Shown here piece by piece: positions 8,408-17,372 of a stretch of 64,000 nucleotides of DNA. The DNA comes from Flavobacterium nitratireducens (GTDB taxonomy: Bacteria; Bacteroidota; Bacteroidia; Flavobacteriales; Flavobacteriaceae), in contig NZ_CP121111.1 in the NCBI RefSeq assembly GCF_029625335.1, positions 62,001 to 126,000 on the forward strand. Reading direction: 5' to 3'. Numbering within the stretch: the first letter of the stretch is position 1; each line of letters starts with the position of its first letter. The notes under the pieces are model-generated. The model saw only the letters and a program-made list of their open reading frames with translations. It was not told where the DNA came from and did no database searches. Made by a program: the position numbers and the translations under genes.

Positions 8408-8888
8408 CCACGAATTCACGAATTAAATAATTTTTATTTTTTTCTTTAAAATGGCACAAATTTTTTCCTTGATTTTACAAAACTATTCTTTTGTATTCAA
8501 GTGAGTTGTTATTAAAATTGGCTAAAATTGCTAGTTTGTTTGACGAAACTTTTAAGTAATTAATACTTTGAGCTATGTGTTTAGAATCTAATTTTTCACA
8601 TGATTTTAGTTCTAAAATAATTGTATCATATACCACGAAATCTGCATAAAATTTATGATTTAAGATAATGTCTTTGTATTGAACAGTATATTCTTTTTCT
8701 CTTTCGAAAGGAATATTTAATTTTTTTAATTCATATTCTAAAGCATCTTTATAAACAATTTCAGAAAAGCCTCCACCTAAATTTTTATGGATTTCAAAAA
8801 GAATTCCCATTAATTGAAAACTTTCTTCTTTGTGTATAATTTGTGTCATTAAACTTTTTTGTTTAAATGTAATTCGTGAATTCGTGGC
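8408..8888. mobile_element. 481-bp inverted-repeat cassette enclosing a GxxExxY gene
   Basis: A perfect 19-bp inverted repeat bounds this segment: gccacgaattcacgaatta at 8408-8426 and its exact complement at 8870-8888. A second inner pair, aatggcacaaatt (8450-8462) and aatttgtgtcatt (8838-8850, one mismatch), is spaced similarly from each end. The cassette contains one gene only, and no transposase. It lies exactly between the stop region of tsaC and the start of cca, two genes on the same strand. Mobility is inference from the symmetry. Confidence 0.6.
8475..8849 (-). CDS. GxxExxY protein (PD-(D/E)XK-like, PF13366)
   Basis: 124 residues, full family length. The naming motif is present as GFSEIVYKDALEYEL (about residues 27-41). 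KFYADFVVYDTIILELKSCEKLD gives the D-x(n)-E-x-K core typical of the PD-(D/E)XK nuclease fold. LGILANFNNN-like ending is here KLAILANFNNNSLEYKRIVL. The family is widespread and often multi-copy in Bacteroidetes; its function is not known. The gene is the only cargo of a cassette with perfect 19-bp ends, and the inner repeat pair overlaps its start codon. Confidence 0.85.
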   Translation of the reverse strand: MTQIIHKEESFQLMGILFEIHKNLGGGFSEIVYKDALEYELKKLNIPFEREKEYTVQYKDIILNHKFYADFVVYDTIILELKSCEKLDSKHIAQSINYLKVSSNKLAILANFNNNSLEYKRIVL

Positions 8889-8895
8889 TCATTAA

Positions 8896-9465
8896 TTATT
8901 TTCTAATAATCTTCACCTGAGAATCATTAGTCAACTTAATAATAGTTGAAGGATTCTGGCAAATTTTTTCGCGATGTAAATTTACAACATAGTCTACACC
9001 TTTTATAATTTCGGGACTGATTTCTTTAAATGATTTTGGAGTAGGTTCTCCAGAAATATTAGCTGATGTAGAAACCAAAGGATTTTTCATTCGCTCCAAT
9101 AACTTATAGCAAAAAGGTTCTTTTACCAATCGAACAGCTAAGGTGTCGTCGTCGGCAATGATGTTTTTAGCAACATTTCGAGGATGATCCAAGATTAAGG
9201 TAGTTGGCTTTTCAGATAGATCAATAATTTGCCAGGCGACTTCTGGAATTTCTTTAAAAACATTGTAAATCATTCTTTCACCATTTACTAAAACAATCAT
9301 GCTTTTTGTTTCTTCACGTTGTTTTAATTTGTAAATCTTGGCAATTGCTTCGGGGTTTGTGGCGTCACATCCAATTCCCCAAACGGTATCAGTAGGGTAT
9401 AGAATAATACCTCCTTCTTTAATGATTTCGTAGGCTTTGTGTACTTCGGTATTAATATCTTGCAT
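8896..9465 (-). CDS. tsaC: L-threonylcarbamoyladenylate synthase (TsaC/YrdC/Sua5)
   Basis: 189 residues matching a YrdC-only (TsaC) protein rather than the longer Sua5. GGIILYPTDTVWGIGCDATN (from residue 17) is the family start motif; KLKQREETKSMIVLV carries the KxR loop, and PLVSTSANISGEPTP the conserved STSAN motif (about residues 130-137). It makes threonylcarbamoyl-AMP from threonine, bicarbonate and ATP, the first step of tRNA t6A37 formation, in the cytoplasm. The next gene downstream is the GxxExxY cassette, whose repeat starts 8 bp after the stop codon. Confidence 0.92.
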   Translation of the reverse strand: MQDINTEVHKAYEIIKEGGIILYPTDTVWGIGCDATNPEAIAKIYKLKQREETKSMIVLVNGERMIYNVFKEIPEVAWQIIDLSEKPTTLILDHPRNVAKNIIADDDTLAVRLVKEPFCYKLLERMKNPLVSTSANISGEPTPKSFKEISPEIIKGVDYVVNLHREKICQNPSTIIKLTNDSQVKIIRK

Positions 9466-9589
9466 GGAATCTAAATAAAAGCAAAGGTATTCAATACAAG
9501 TTGTTTTAAGAAATTTGTTTGTTGTTTTTAATGTAAAAAAAGGCTTTGGGAATTGTTTTTTTTAAGTATAATACCCTTCTTTTTTGTGT

Positions 9590-10352
9590 TTACACATCAG
9601 TAATTTTATAAATAGGAACTGACTTTATTTTTAGTTTATTGTGATAAATATACATGTTAATTAGTCGTTCTGAAATAAAACCAAAAACTCTTGCTTGGTA
9701 TTGGTCAGTAGGGATCGTAATTCTTTTTTCTAACTCAAAAAGAATAGAGAAAATCCAAGTATGGTATTCGTCAAATAATTTTTTTGAACATAACATCATA
9801 TTTCCAATATGGAATAATTTTCCATTTTCAAGATGAATATTAATGCTTTCTTCGTATTCTGGAAATTTTTCAAGAATTATTTTTTTTGTTTCATCCCAGT
9901 CTTCTTTTCTATGATCTTTACAGTAATTAATTCCTAAAGTGTATTTCTTTAGTTTATAGGGGATACCAACAATTACGTCATACTCTCGCAAAATAGAAGC
10001 GATTTTTTTAGAAGTTTTTTTGGGATCAGATTTAAAAAGTTTGGTTTTTTTAAATTCCTCTCCTGTTATTTTTTTGTTTTGATGGTTTTAAATTATAGGA
10101 AGGATTGTAAAAATTAAAATACCTTCTGTAATGGCATATTCCAACATATTCAGCCTCTGTATAATTTTTCCATATCCAATATGTAGCGGTTAGTTCGCAA
10201 AAATTTGGGTTTTTAGAAGCTATATTATCTAGAGTATTATCTTTTAAAATATTATCCGAAATAGAAGGGTTTGTACCTACTTGCATAGGTATAAATAAAT
10301 CGTTTTGTAAAAGAGGAGCTTCTTTATGTGTAACTACAAAAATTTTAACCAT
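9590..10352 (-). pseudogene. DUF4422 glycan-synthesis protein, split by a frameshift
   Basis: Two frames together make one protein of about 250 residues. The N-terminal part (10352 to about 10075) has TYWIWKNYTEAEYVGICHYR, the hallmark segment of DUF4422 proteins found in capsule and LPS clusters. The C-terminal part (to 9590) reads KITGEEFKKTKLFKSDPKK, then REYDVIVGIPYKLKKYTLG and RITIPTDQYQARVFGFISERL. The frames join at a run of seven T at 10069-10075; six or nine would restore the frame. Its ATG lies within the last bases of glf (ATGGTTAA overlap), so it followed glf in an operon. Either a pseudogene, a slippage-switched gene or a sequencing error. Confidence 0.8.
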
Positions 10353-11456
10353 TGTTAGTTGTTTTTTTTACTGTATTTAATGCCGATGCAATGATTTGAT
10401 GCATATCATAATATTTATATTCGGCTAGTCGTCCTCCAAATATGATATTGTCTAATTGTTCCGATTTCTGTTTGTATAATTGGTAAATATCTTGATTTTT
10501 TTTATCATTTACTGGGTAAAATGCCTCCTTTTTTGGTGTCCAATCTTCAGGATACTCACGTGTGATTATGGTTTTTTTTGTTTGCCAAATTCAAAGTGCT
10601 TGTGTTCGATTATTCTTGTGAATGAGTATTCGATATCATTATAGTTTATGCCTGCATTACCTTGAAAGTTTTCAATATCTAGAACTTCTGTTTCAAAACG
10701 CAACGAACGATATTCTAATTGTCCAAATTCGAAATTAAAATATTCATCAATTTTCCCAGTAAATACTATTTTGTCAGCAAGAGATTCATAATAGTCTCTG
10801 TTTTCGAAAAAATTAGTATTTAATTGTAGCTCTATACCTTTTAACAAACCTTCCGTGATTTTATTGTAACCTCCAATAGGGATTCCCTGGTATTTATCGT
10901 TGAAATAATTATTGTCAAATGTAAATCGTACAGGTAGTCTTTTTATGATAAACGCAGGGAGTTCTGTTGCTTTTCTTCCCCATTGTTTTTCTGTATATCC
11001 TTTAATTAGAGTTTCATATATGTCTTTGCCTACCAATGATAGGGCTTGTTCTTCTAAGTTTTTAGGATTTTCTACTCCAAACTCTTCAATTTGAGATTTG
11101 ATTTTTTGTTGAGCTTCGTTTGGATTTAAACATCCCCATAACTGATAAAATGTATTCATGTTGAACGGTAAATTGAAAAGTTTACCTTTAGAATACGAAA
11201 GTGGTGAATATACGAAATGATTGAATTCGGCAAATTGGTTTACATAATCCCATATATATTTATCATTGGTATGAAAAATATGTGGACCATACTTGTGTAC
11301 ATTAATGTTTTCAATGTTTTCACAGTATATGTTGCCTCCACTGTGGTTTCTTTTATCAATAACTAGGCATTTTTTTTCCAATTTGCTCATCTCATGCGCA
11401 AATACGCTTCCAAATAAACCTGATCCAACTATTAAATAGTCATATTTTTTCTTCAT
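10345..11456 (-). pseudogene. glf: UDP-galactopyranose mutase, frameshifted near the 3' end
   Basis: The intact part (10566-11456, 296 residues) begins MKKKYDYLIVGSGLFGSVFA, an FAD-binding GxGxxG fold, and includes GGNIYCENIENINVHKYGPH, the Glf substrate-side motif, plus TEKQWGRKATELPAF. The missing tail is readable in another frame: TREYPEDWTPKKEAFYPVND, then QLDNIIFGGRLAEYKYYDMH to a stop at 10345. With the frame restored the protein is 370 residues, the normal size (E. coli about 367). The break is in a run of eight T (minus-strand A8) at 10572-10579; nine would be in frame. Glf converts UDP-galactopyranose to UDP-galactofuranose for cell-surface glycans. The lost tail contains the conserved FGGRLxxYxYxDM motif, so the present ORF would be inactive. 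Confidence 0.88.
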
Positions 11457-11509
11457 AATGCAAAATTAGATATTAAATAGTAAATTGCAAGAAATTTAAA
11501 TTAAAGTTT

Positions 11510-12374
11510 ATGAGGGGTAAAATTCAGGTAGGTTATTTAGTTTCGTACGATTACGAATTATTAAAAAATGCGATACCACCTATTTATGACAGCGCTGATT
11601 CAATTTTTTTAGCGATTGACAAAGATAGATTAACTTGGAATGGCAATTTATTTTACATTGATGATTCTTTTTTTATGGTTAAAAGAATTTGATAAAGATA
11701 ATAAAATTGAATTATATGAAGATAATTTTTATGTTCCTGAACTTTCTACCATGGAATGTGAAGTGCGTCAAAGAAAAATGCTCGCCAATAAAATGGGAAT
11801 TGGAAATTGGTTAATTCAACTTGATGCAGATGAATATTTTTTAGACTTTAAAAATTTTGTAAAAACATTAGAATCATACAATAGATTTTTAGATAATCCA
11901 CAAAAAAATCCAATTCAAATTGCTGTTTTTCTTATTAATATTTACAAACAAGTTGAAACTGGATTTTTATATGTAGATTGTGCTTCTAAATGTATGGCAG
12001 CAACAAATTTTCCTAACTATAAAGTTGGGCGAAATACAAGGAGGCGAGTAATTTACACTAAACATTTAATGTTTCACGAAACGCTATCTAGAGATGAGAA
12101 AGAGTTAGAATTCAAATTTAATAATTGGGGACATAAAGACGAAATAAATCCTCAATTTTTAGAAAAATGGAAATCCGCAACGATAGATAATTATAAATCA
12201 CTTTCAAATTTATTTTATTTAGAACCTCATAAATGGCGTAAATTAAATTATGTAAAAGGAAATACAATTAATGATGCAATTCAGAACTTTAATGATAATA
12301 ACTTTGTGCCATCAAAATTTTATTTGACAAAAAAGAATTTCGGTCAACGGTTCAAATTTTTATTTAAAAAATAA
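11510..12374 (+). pseudogene. glycosyltransferase (GT2-like), split by a frameshift
   Basis: The first frame (11510-11692) begins MRGKIQVGYLVSYDYELLK; the second runs from about 11668 to 12374. Joined at the T7 run 11668-11674 (six T would be in frame), they give about 287 residues: YIDDSFFLWLKEFDKDNKIE flows smoothly into YVPELSTMECEVRQRKML. NWLIQLDADEYF contains a DxD nucleotide-sugar motif near residue 105. The protein resembles small GT2-type transferases of flavobacterial glycan clusters; the sugar is unknown. It diverges from glf across a 53-bp spacer and is followed 5 bp later by another GT2 gene. Confidence 0.75.
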
Positions 12375-12379
12375 TCTAA

Positions 12380-13165
12380 ATGAAAACAACATTGTTAATA
12401 TCCACTTATAATTGGCCTCAAGCTCTAGAATTGATTTTTGAGAGTATATTAATTCAAACCAAATTACCTGATGAAATTTTAATTGCAGATGATGGTTCGA
12501 GAGAGGAAACAAAAGAACTAATCCAATTTTATTCAGCTAAATTCCCATTCACAGTAAAACATTTTTGGCAAGAGGATAAAGGTTTTAGAAAATCGAAAAT
12601 ACTTAATATAGCTATAGCAAATACTAATGCAGATTATATAATACAAATAGACGGCGACTGTATACTCCATGAAAAATTCATTGAAGATCATATTTGTAAT
12701 TCGGAAAAAAAAATGTATTTATATGGTTCTAGGGTAAATATATTACCCCTTTATGTAAAAAGTGTTTTTGAAAAAAAAACAATTAAGTTTAATTTGTTTT
12801 CGAAAGAAATTAAAAATAAAACACGGACTTTACATATTCCATTTTTTTCTAAGCTACAAAGTAAACATGATGGTATTTCTAAGAAATTTAGAGGTTGTAA
12901 TGTGTCTTATTGGCGTTCAGATTTTTTAGCAGTCAATGGATACAATGAGGATTTTGAAGGCTGGGGCAGAGAAGATTCGGATTTAGTTATCAGAATGGGA
13001 AATTTAGGAGTAAAAGCAAAAAGATTAAGATATGCGGGTATTTTATATCACATTTATCATAAAGTAAATTCAAAACACAATTTGGAGCTAAACAACTCTA
13101 TTCAAGAGAAAACCATTAATCAGAAAATTACTCGTTGTGAAAAAGGTGTGGAACAATACTTGTAA
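12380..13165 (+). CDS. glycosyltransferase family 2 protein with GT7-like C-terminus
   Basis: 261 intact residues. The GT-A fold starts at once: TLLISTYNWPQALELIFESI, then ILIADDGSREET (residues 34-45) and the DxD site IIQIDGDCILH near residue 92. The C-terminal NVSYWRSDFLAVNGYNEDF followed by GWGREDSDL is the galactosyltransferase-type domain (PF02709) seen in chondroitin-synthase-like bacterial enzymes. It probably adds one sugar to a lipid-linked or LPS-core acceptor on the cytoplasmic face. It is one of only two unbroken genes in this cluster. A closely similar but dead paralogue lies at 13928. Confidence 0.88.
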   Translation: MKTTLLISTYNWPQALELIFESILIQTKLPDEILIADDGSREETKELIQFYSAKFPFTVKHFWQEDKGFRKSKILNIAIANTNADYIIQIDGDCILHEKFIEDHICNSEKKMYLYGSRVNILPLYVKSVFEKKTIKFNLFSKEIKNKTRTLHIPFFSKLQSKHDGISKKFRGCNVSYWRSDFLAVNGYNEDFEGWGREDSDLVIRMGNLGVKAKRLRYAGILYHIYHKVNSKHNLELNNSIQEKTINQKITRCEKGVEQYL

Positions 13166-13904
13166 AGGTAATAATAAAAACCTGATTGATAATTGTATTG
13201 TCAATTTTCAATCACAAGGAAAATATTTTGTTCAAGGACAAAGAAATGCCATAAAATTATTTGAAATCGATGGCATTACATTAAATATTAAGTCTTTCAA
13301 AAAACCGAATCTAGTTAACAAAATCGCTTATCGTTATTTCAGAAAATCTAAAGCACGACGCTCGTTTGAATACGCTTCAAAATTGATGGATTTAGGAATT
13401 GGAACTCCAAAACCTATTGCTTATTTCGAGAATTTCGATTTTATAGGATTAAATGAAAGTTACTACGTTTGTGAACATTTAGAAGATGTTTTCGAATTCA
13501 GAGCGTTAGTTCAAAATGAAGATTTTAATCAACGTGAAAGTATTATAAGGCAGTTTGTTGGATTTTCTTATCAGATGCACCAAAAAGGAGTTGAGTTTTT
13601 AGATCATTCACCCGGAAATACTTTGATAAAAGACAATAACGATGGAACTTATTCCTTCTATCTAGTAGATTTAAATCGAATGAAATTTCATGAAAGTATT
13701 GATTTTCAAACGCGAATGAAGAATTTATCTCATCTAACGCCACAAAAAGAAATGATTGTTATTATGGCTAATGAATATGCTAAAGTTTCTGGAGAAAATG
13801 AAAATACTGTTTGTGAAACGATGTGGAAGTTTACAGAAGAATTTCAATATCGTTATCACCGAAAAAAAAGACTCAAAAAGAATTTAAAGTTCTGGAAAAA
13901 GTAG
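13137..13904 (+). CDS. LPS core / Kdo kinase-like protein
   Basis: 255 residues read from a GTG at 13137 that overlaps the previous gene by 29 bp; no ATG is available near the N-terminus, so the exact start is uncertain. The chain has an N-lobe-like beta region (IKLFEIDGITLNIKSFK), then SKARRSFEYASKLMDLGIGT. FLDHSPGNTLIK (about residue 158) is the HxxxxN catalytic loop and FYLVDLNRMKFH the DFG-like metal site of small kinases of the LPS kinase/InaA group (PF06293). Such enzymes phosphorylate Kdo or heptose in the lipid A-core region. Its place between glycosyltransferases supports that role. Confidence 0.75.
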   Translation: MKKVWNNTCKGNNKNLIDNCIVNFQSQGKYFVQGQRNAIKLFEIDGITLNIKSFKKPNLVNKIAYRYFRKSKARRSFEYASKLMDLGIGTPKPIAYFENFDFIGLNESYYVCEHLEDVFEFRALVQNEDFNQRESIIRQFVGFSYQMHQKGVEFLDHSPGNTLIKDNNDGTYSFYLVDLNRMKFHESIDFQTRMKNLSHLTPQKEMIVIMANEYAKVSGENENTVCETMWKFTEEFQYRYHRKKRLKKNLKFWKK

Positions 13905-13927
13905 TATTTACACTTTTTATTCATTAG

Positions 13928-14758
13928 ATGAAATTATCAGTAATCGTCACTACTTACAATTCGGAAGAATGGCTTCAAAAAGTGCTTGTTGGATAAAGTG
14001 TCCAAACAGAGCTTGATTTTGAAATTGTCATAGCCGATGATGGTTCTATCGAAAAAACAAAATTGGTTATTGACTCTTTTCGGGATAAATTTCAGTTTCC
14101 TATTGTTCATGTTTGGCAAGAGGATAATGGTTTTCAGAAATGCAAAATCTTAAATAAAGCCATTTTAAAAACCAATTCCGATTATTTACTTTTTACTGAT
14201 GGCGATTGTATTCCACGAAAAGATTTTGTTGCTCAACATTTAAAACACAAAGAAGAAGGTTATTTCTTGTCGGGAGGTTATTTTAAATTACCAATGGAAA
14301 CTTCTCATGAAATTTCATAAGAAAACATACAAAATCAAGATTGTTTTTCCATTTCTTGGTTGATAAAAAATGGAGTTTCCAAAACCTTTAAATTATCAAA
14401 GCTGACCAAATTTTCTCTTTTTGCTTCTTTTATGAATTGGTTAACTCCAATAAAAAGAACCTTCAATGGACATAATACTTCTTGTTTTAAGAAAGATTTA
14501 ATTGCGGTGAATGGTTTTAACGAAATAATGCAATATGGTGGTTTAGATAGAGAAGTGGGTGAACGACTATTTAATTTAGGAATACTTTCAAAACAAATTC
14601 GATATAGTGCTGTTTGTTTGCATTTAGATCATGCACGCGCTTATTTCAATCAAGAAGAGTGGAATAAAAATTTAGCATTAAGAGCGTATAACATTAAAAA
14701 TAATATTACTTGGATTTCAACTGGTATTATAAAAGATGAGAATCTAAAAAAGGAGTAA
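13928..14758 (+). pseudogene. GT2/GT7-type glycosyltransferase with two in-frame stops
   Basis: One continuous frame of 276 codons starts MKLSVIVTTYNSEEWLQKVL and holds IVIADDGSIEKTK, LLFTDGDCIPRKDF (DxD site), and FNGHNTSCFKKDLIAVNGFN followed by YGGLDREVGERL. The frame is broken by TAA at 13994-13996 and TAA at 14318-14320; in both places the context suggests an original CAA (glutamine). There is no frameshift. It is a paralogue of the intact transferase at 12380 (shared HVWQEDNGF / HFWQEDKGF and the same motif order). Its 3' end overlaps the converging GT9 gene by 32 bp. Confidence 0.85.
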
Positions 14759-15792
14759 TTTTTTCAATTACAAATCTTGGTTCTAATTTTTCGTAAAGTT
14801 GTATAGCGTTTTCTTTTAATTCTTTTTCGGTTTTACTACTAATTAAATTCGGTTCGATATCATTCAAATGAATAGATAAATGTTTTTTTTCATCTTCAAA
14901 AGTAGCCCAGATTTTTTTCTCTATCCAAGGCGAAAATATAATGAAAGAAGGTTTGTTAAGTGCTTTTGCAAGATTTATGGCACCACCATCATTACCTATG
15001 ATTAAATCGCATTTATTCATAATTGCAATATATTCTCGTAAACTAGAACCTAGTAAATCAAAATAAATATTTTGTTGAGTACTTTTTTTACAGCTATTAA
15101 AAACAATTTTAGCTTCTTCAAGTTGTTTCGGAAAATAATTAAACAATATGTTAACGTTATATTTATCAGAAATAAAATCTATAATTTCTGTCATATATTG
15201 AAGAGGATAGGTTTTAAGTTTTTCACTTCCTAATAAACTTATCATTACTATTTTTTTTGATTTGTCTACTTTGTGATTTTCAAATATTTTATCAGCAAAA
15301 TCTTTTTCTGATTGGTCTAAGAATAATTTGGGTTGACCATCAAGTTCAAAATTCAAATTCAATGGAGTTAACAAAGAAAGTCTTCTTTCAATTGCTAATC
15401 CTAAATTAGTTGAAGGGTTTTCAGCATATGGGATGTTTTCATCATATAAAAATGTGCGGCCAATTTTTTTATATGAAATTTTTTCTCTTACCTCCACAAA
15501 GCAATACAATTATCCAACTTTGTAGTTTTGAATAAGCATCAATAACTAAATCGTATTTGTTTTTTCTAAGTCCTAAAGCAAATTTTATAAGTTCGTAAGT
15601 GCTGTTTTGATGTTTCTTTTCAAAGATGATTAATGAATCAATATTAGGGTTTCCTTTTAAAACATCGATTGTATTATCATTAACTAAATAATCAATTTGT
15701 GCATTTGGATATGCTTTTTTTAAATTGTTGCAAATGATGCTACTAATCAACACATCGCCAATCATTTTGTTTTGAATTACAAGTATTTTCAT
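14727..15792 (-). pseudogene. glycosyltransferase family 9 (heptosyltransferase-like), split by a frameshift
   Basis: The N-terminal frame begins MKILVIQNKMIGDVLISSII, the standard GT9 start (PF01075), and ends after LQSWIIVLLCGGKRKNFI. The second frame continues EKISYKKIGRTFLYDE and ends at 14727. It includes MISLLGSEKLKTYPLQYM and NKCDLIIGNDGGAINLAKAL, the nucleotide-sugar binding end of GT9 proteins. Joined at the T6 run 15479-15484 they make about 354 residues, the usual length. The family transfers heptose or related sugars to LPS core. With the kinase-like gene next door this points to an LPS/LOS core locus. Confidence 0.85.
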
Positions 15793-15895
15793 TTTCTAGA
15801 AAATCAAATGATTATATAAATTGGAGCAAATAAAAATTCCAAATCCCAATTTAATGTTTCTATTGGAATTTGGAATTTAAAATATTAGTTTTTTG

Positions 15896-16711
15896 TTAAA
15901 CTGCTACATCGTACTCTCTTAACGCATTGTTTAGAGATGTTTTTAAGTCAGTTGATGGTTTACGAGTACCAATAATTAATGCACATGGAACTTGGTATTC
16001 ACCAGCGGCGAATTTTTTAGTGTAACTTCCAGGAATAACCACTGAACGAGCAGGAACAAAACCTTTCATTTCAACTGGTTCGTCACCAGTTATGTCAATA
16101 ATTTTTGTAGAAGCAGTCAAACAAACATTAGCACCAAGAACTGCTTCTTTACCTACGTGAACACCTTCTACAACGATACAACGAGAACCAATAAAAGCAC
16201 CGTCCTCGATGATCACAGGGGCAGCTTGTAATGGTTCTAAAACACCACCAATTCCAACACCTCCACTTAAGTGAACGTCTTTTCCAATTTGAGCACAACT
16301 ACCTACAGTAGCCCAAGTGTCAACCATCGTTCCCGCGTCAACATAAGCACCAATGTTTACATAACTTGGCATCATGATAACTCCACTAGAAATAAACGAA
16401 CCGTAACGAGCAGAGGCACCAGGAACTACACGAACACCTTTTTCAGCATAGTCTTTTTTCAATTCCATTTTATCGTGGTATTCGAAAATTCCAGCTTCCC
16501 AAGTTTCCATTTTTTGAATAGGGAAGTACATTACTACCGCTTTCTTAACCCATTCGTTTACTTGCCATCCGTCACCTTTTGGTTCAGCAACACGTAATTT
16601 TCCTGAATCTAATAATTCGATTACTTCTCTAATAGCATTAGTAGTTGTTTCTTCTTGCAACAAAGCTCTGTTTTCCCAGGCTTGTTCTATAATTGTTTGT
16701 AAATTGCTCAT
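15896..16711 (-). CDS. dapD: 2,3,4,5-tetrahydropyridine-2,6-dicarboxylate N-succinyltransferase
   Basis: 271 residues, close to the 274 of E. coli DapD. The N-terminal helical domain (LQTIIEQAWENRALLQEETT) is followed by GARYGSFISSGVIMMPSYVN-like hexapeptide repeats (residues about 105-230) and LIIGTRKPSTDLKTSLN at the end. It transfers succinyl from succinyl-CoA to tetrahydrodipicolinate in the lysine/meso-diaminopimelate pathway. It stands alone on the minus strand and has its own promoter (next entry). Confidence 0.95.
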   Translation of the reverse strand: MSNLQTIIEQAWENRALLQEETTTNAIREVIELLDSGKLRVAEPKGDGWQVNEWVKKAVVMYFPIQKMETWEAGIFEYHDKMELKKDYAEKGVRVVPGASARYGSFISSGVIMMPSYVNIGAYVDAGTMVDTWATVGSCAQIGKDVHLSGGVGIGGVLEPLQAAPVIIEDGAFIGSRCIVVEGVHVGKEAVLGANVCLTASTKIIDITGDEPVEMKGFVPARSVVIPGSYTKKFAAGEYQVPCALIIGTRKPSTDLKTSLNNALREYDVAV

Positions 16712-16731
16712 CGTTTAATTTTATTTTTTGG

Positions 16732-16760
16732 CAAATATAGGCTTTTTAAGTAAAAGCAAA
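16732..16760 (-). promoter_or_regulatory. dapD promoter (-33/-7 of Bacteroidetes type)
   Basis: On the minus strand TTTG (16760-16757) is followed after 17 bases by TATATTTG (16739-16732), a full match to the TAnnTTTG -7 element. The dapD ATG lies 20 bases further downstream. Confidence 0.65.
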
Positions 16761-16822
16761 AAAGGAAAGTTTTTTTCATTAGTTTGCTTTTTGGGAGGTT
16801 CTTATTTGAGTTATTAATTCAG

Positions 16823-16830
16823 TATCTTTG
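16823..16830 (+). promoter_or_regulatory. -7 promoter element of ruvX
   Basis: TATCTTTG matches TAnnTTTG and lies 12 bases before the chosen ruvX ATG. No convincing -33 partner was seen. Confidence 0.5.
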
Positions 16831-16842
16831 GAAAAAAATATA

Positions 16843-17259
16843 ATGCCAAGAATTCTCGCTATAGATTACGGACAAAAACGAACAGGGATTGCTGTTACCG
16901 ATGAGCTTCAAATCATCGCTTCGGGCTTAACAACGATTCCTTCGGCTACCACTATCGATTTTTTAAAAGATTATTTTTCGAAAGAAAAAGTAGAATTGGT
17001 ACTTATAGGTGAGCCTAAACAAATGAATGGTGAGCCTTCTCAAAGTGCTTCCATTATTAAGGGGTTTGTGACCCATTTTACCAATCATTTTCCTGAAATG
17101 AAAGTAGTTCGTGTGGATGAACGATTTACATCCAAAATGGCTTTTCAAACCATGATAGATAGTGGTTTAAAAAAGAAACAACGTCAAAATAAAGCATTGA
17201 TTGATGAGATTTCGGCTACTATAATGTTGCAAGATTATTTATCTCGAAAAATGTTTTAA
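16843..17259 (+). CDS. ruvX: Holliday junction resolvase-like / pre-16S rRNA nuclease RuvX (YqgF)
   Basis: 138 residues from the ATG at 16843; an in-frame ATG at 16828 overlaps the -7 element and is rejected. MPRILAIDYGQKRTGIAVTD is the RNase H-like first motif with its aspartate, LIGEPKQMNGEPSQSA the second, and VRVDERFTSKMAF followed by DEISATIMLQDYL the acidic C-terminal motifs. The family matures the 5' end of 16S rRNA and has also been called a resolvase. In many flavobacteria ruvX is followed by def, DUF5606 and mazG; here mqo and a FUSC gene lie between. Confidence 0.93.
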   Translation: MPRILAIDYGQKRTGIAVTDELQIIASGLTTIPSATTIDFLKDYFSKEKVELVLIGEPKQMNGEPSQSASIIKGFVTHFTNHFPEMKVVRVDERFTSKMAFQTMIDSGLKKKQRQNKALIDEISATIMLQDYLSRKMF

Positions 17260-17344
17260 TAATTCTTTGTTAAAACGATAAAATTTAGTGATAAATGTAA
17301 CTTTTTCAATCCAAATCACTCTTTTAATTACAATAATATTAGAG

Positions 17345-17352
17345 TATCTTTG
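17345..17352 (+). promoter_or_regulatory. -7 promoter element of mqo
   Basis: TATCTTTG, identical to the ruvX element, lies 20 bases upstream of the mqo ATG at 17373. Confidence 0.6.
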
Positions 17353-17372
17353 CGCCGATTAAAAATAATATT

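Noticed and set aside
10069..10579. Programmed ribosomal frameshifting in glf and DUF4422
   Set aside because: The two genes would need changes of different direction, and no slippery heptamer with a following structure is seen; homopolymer error or slippage is simpler.
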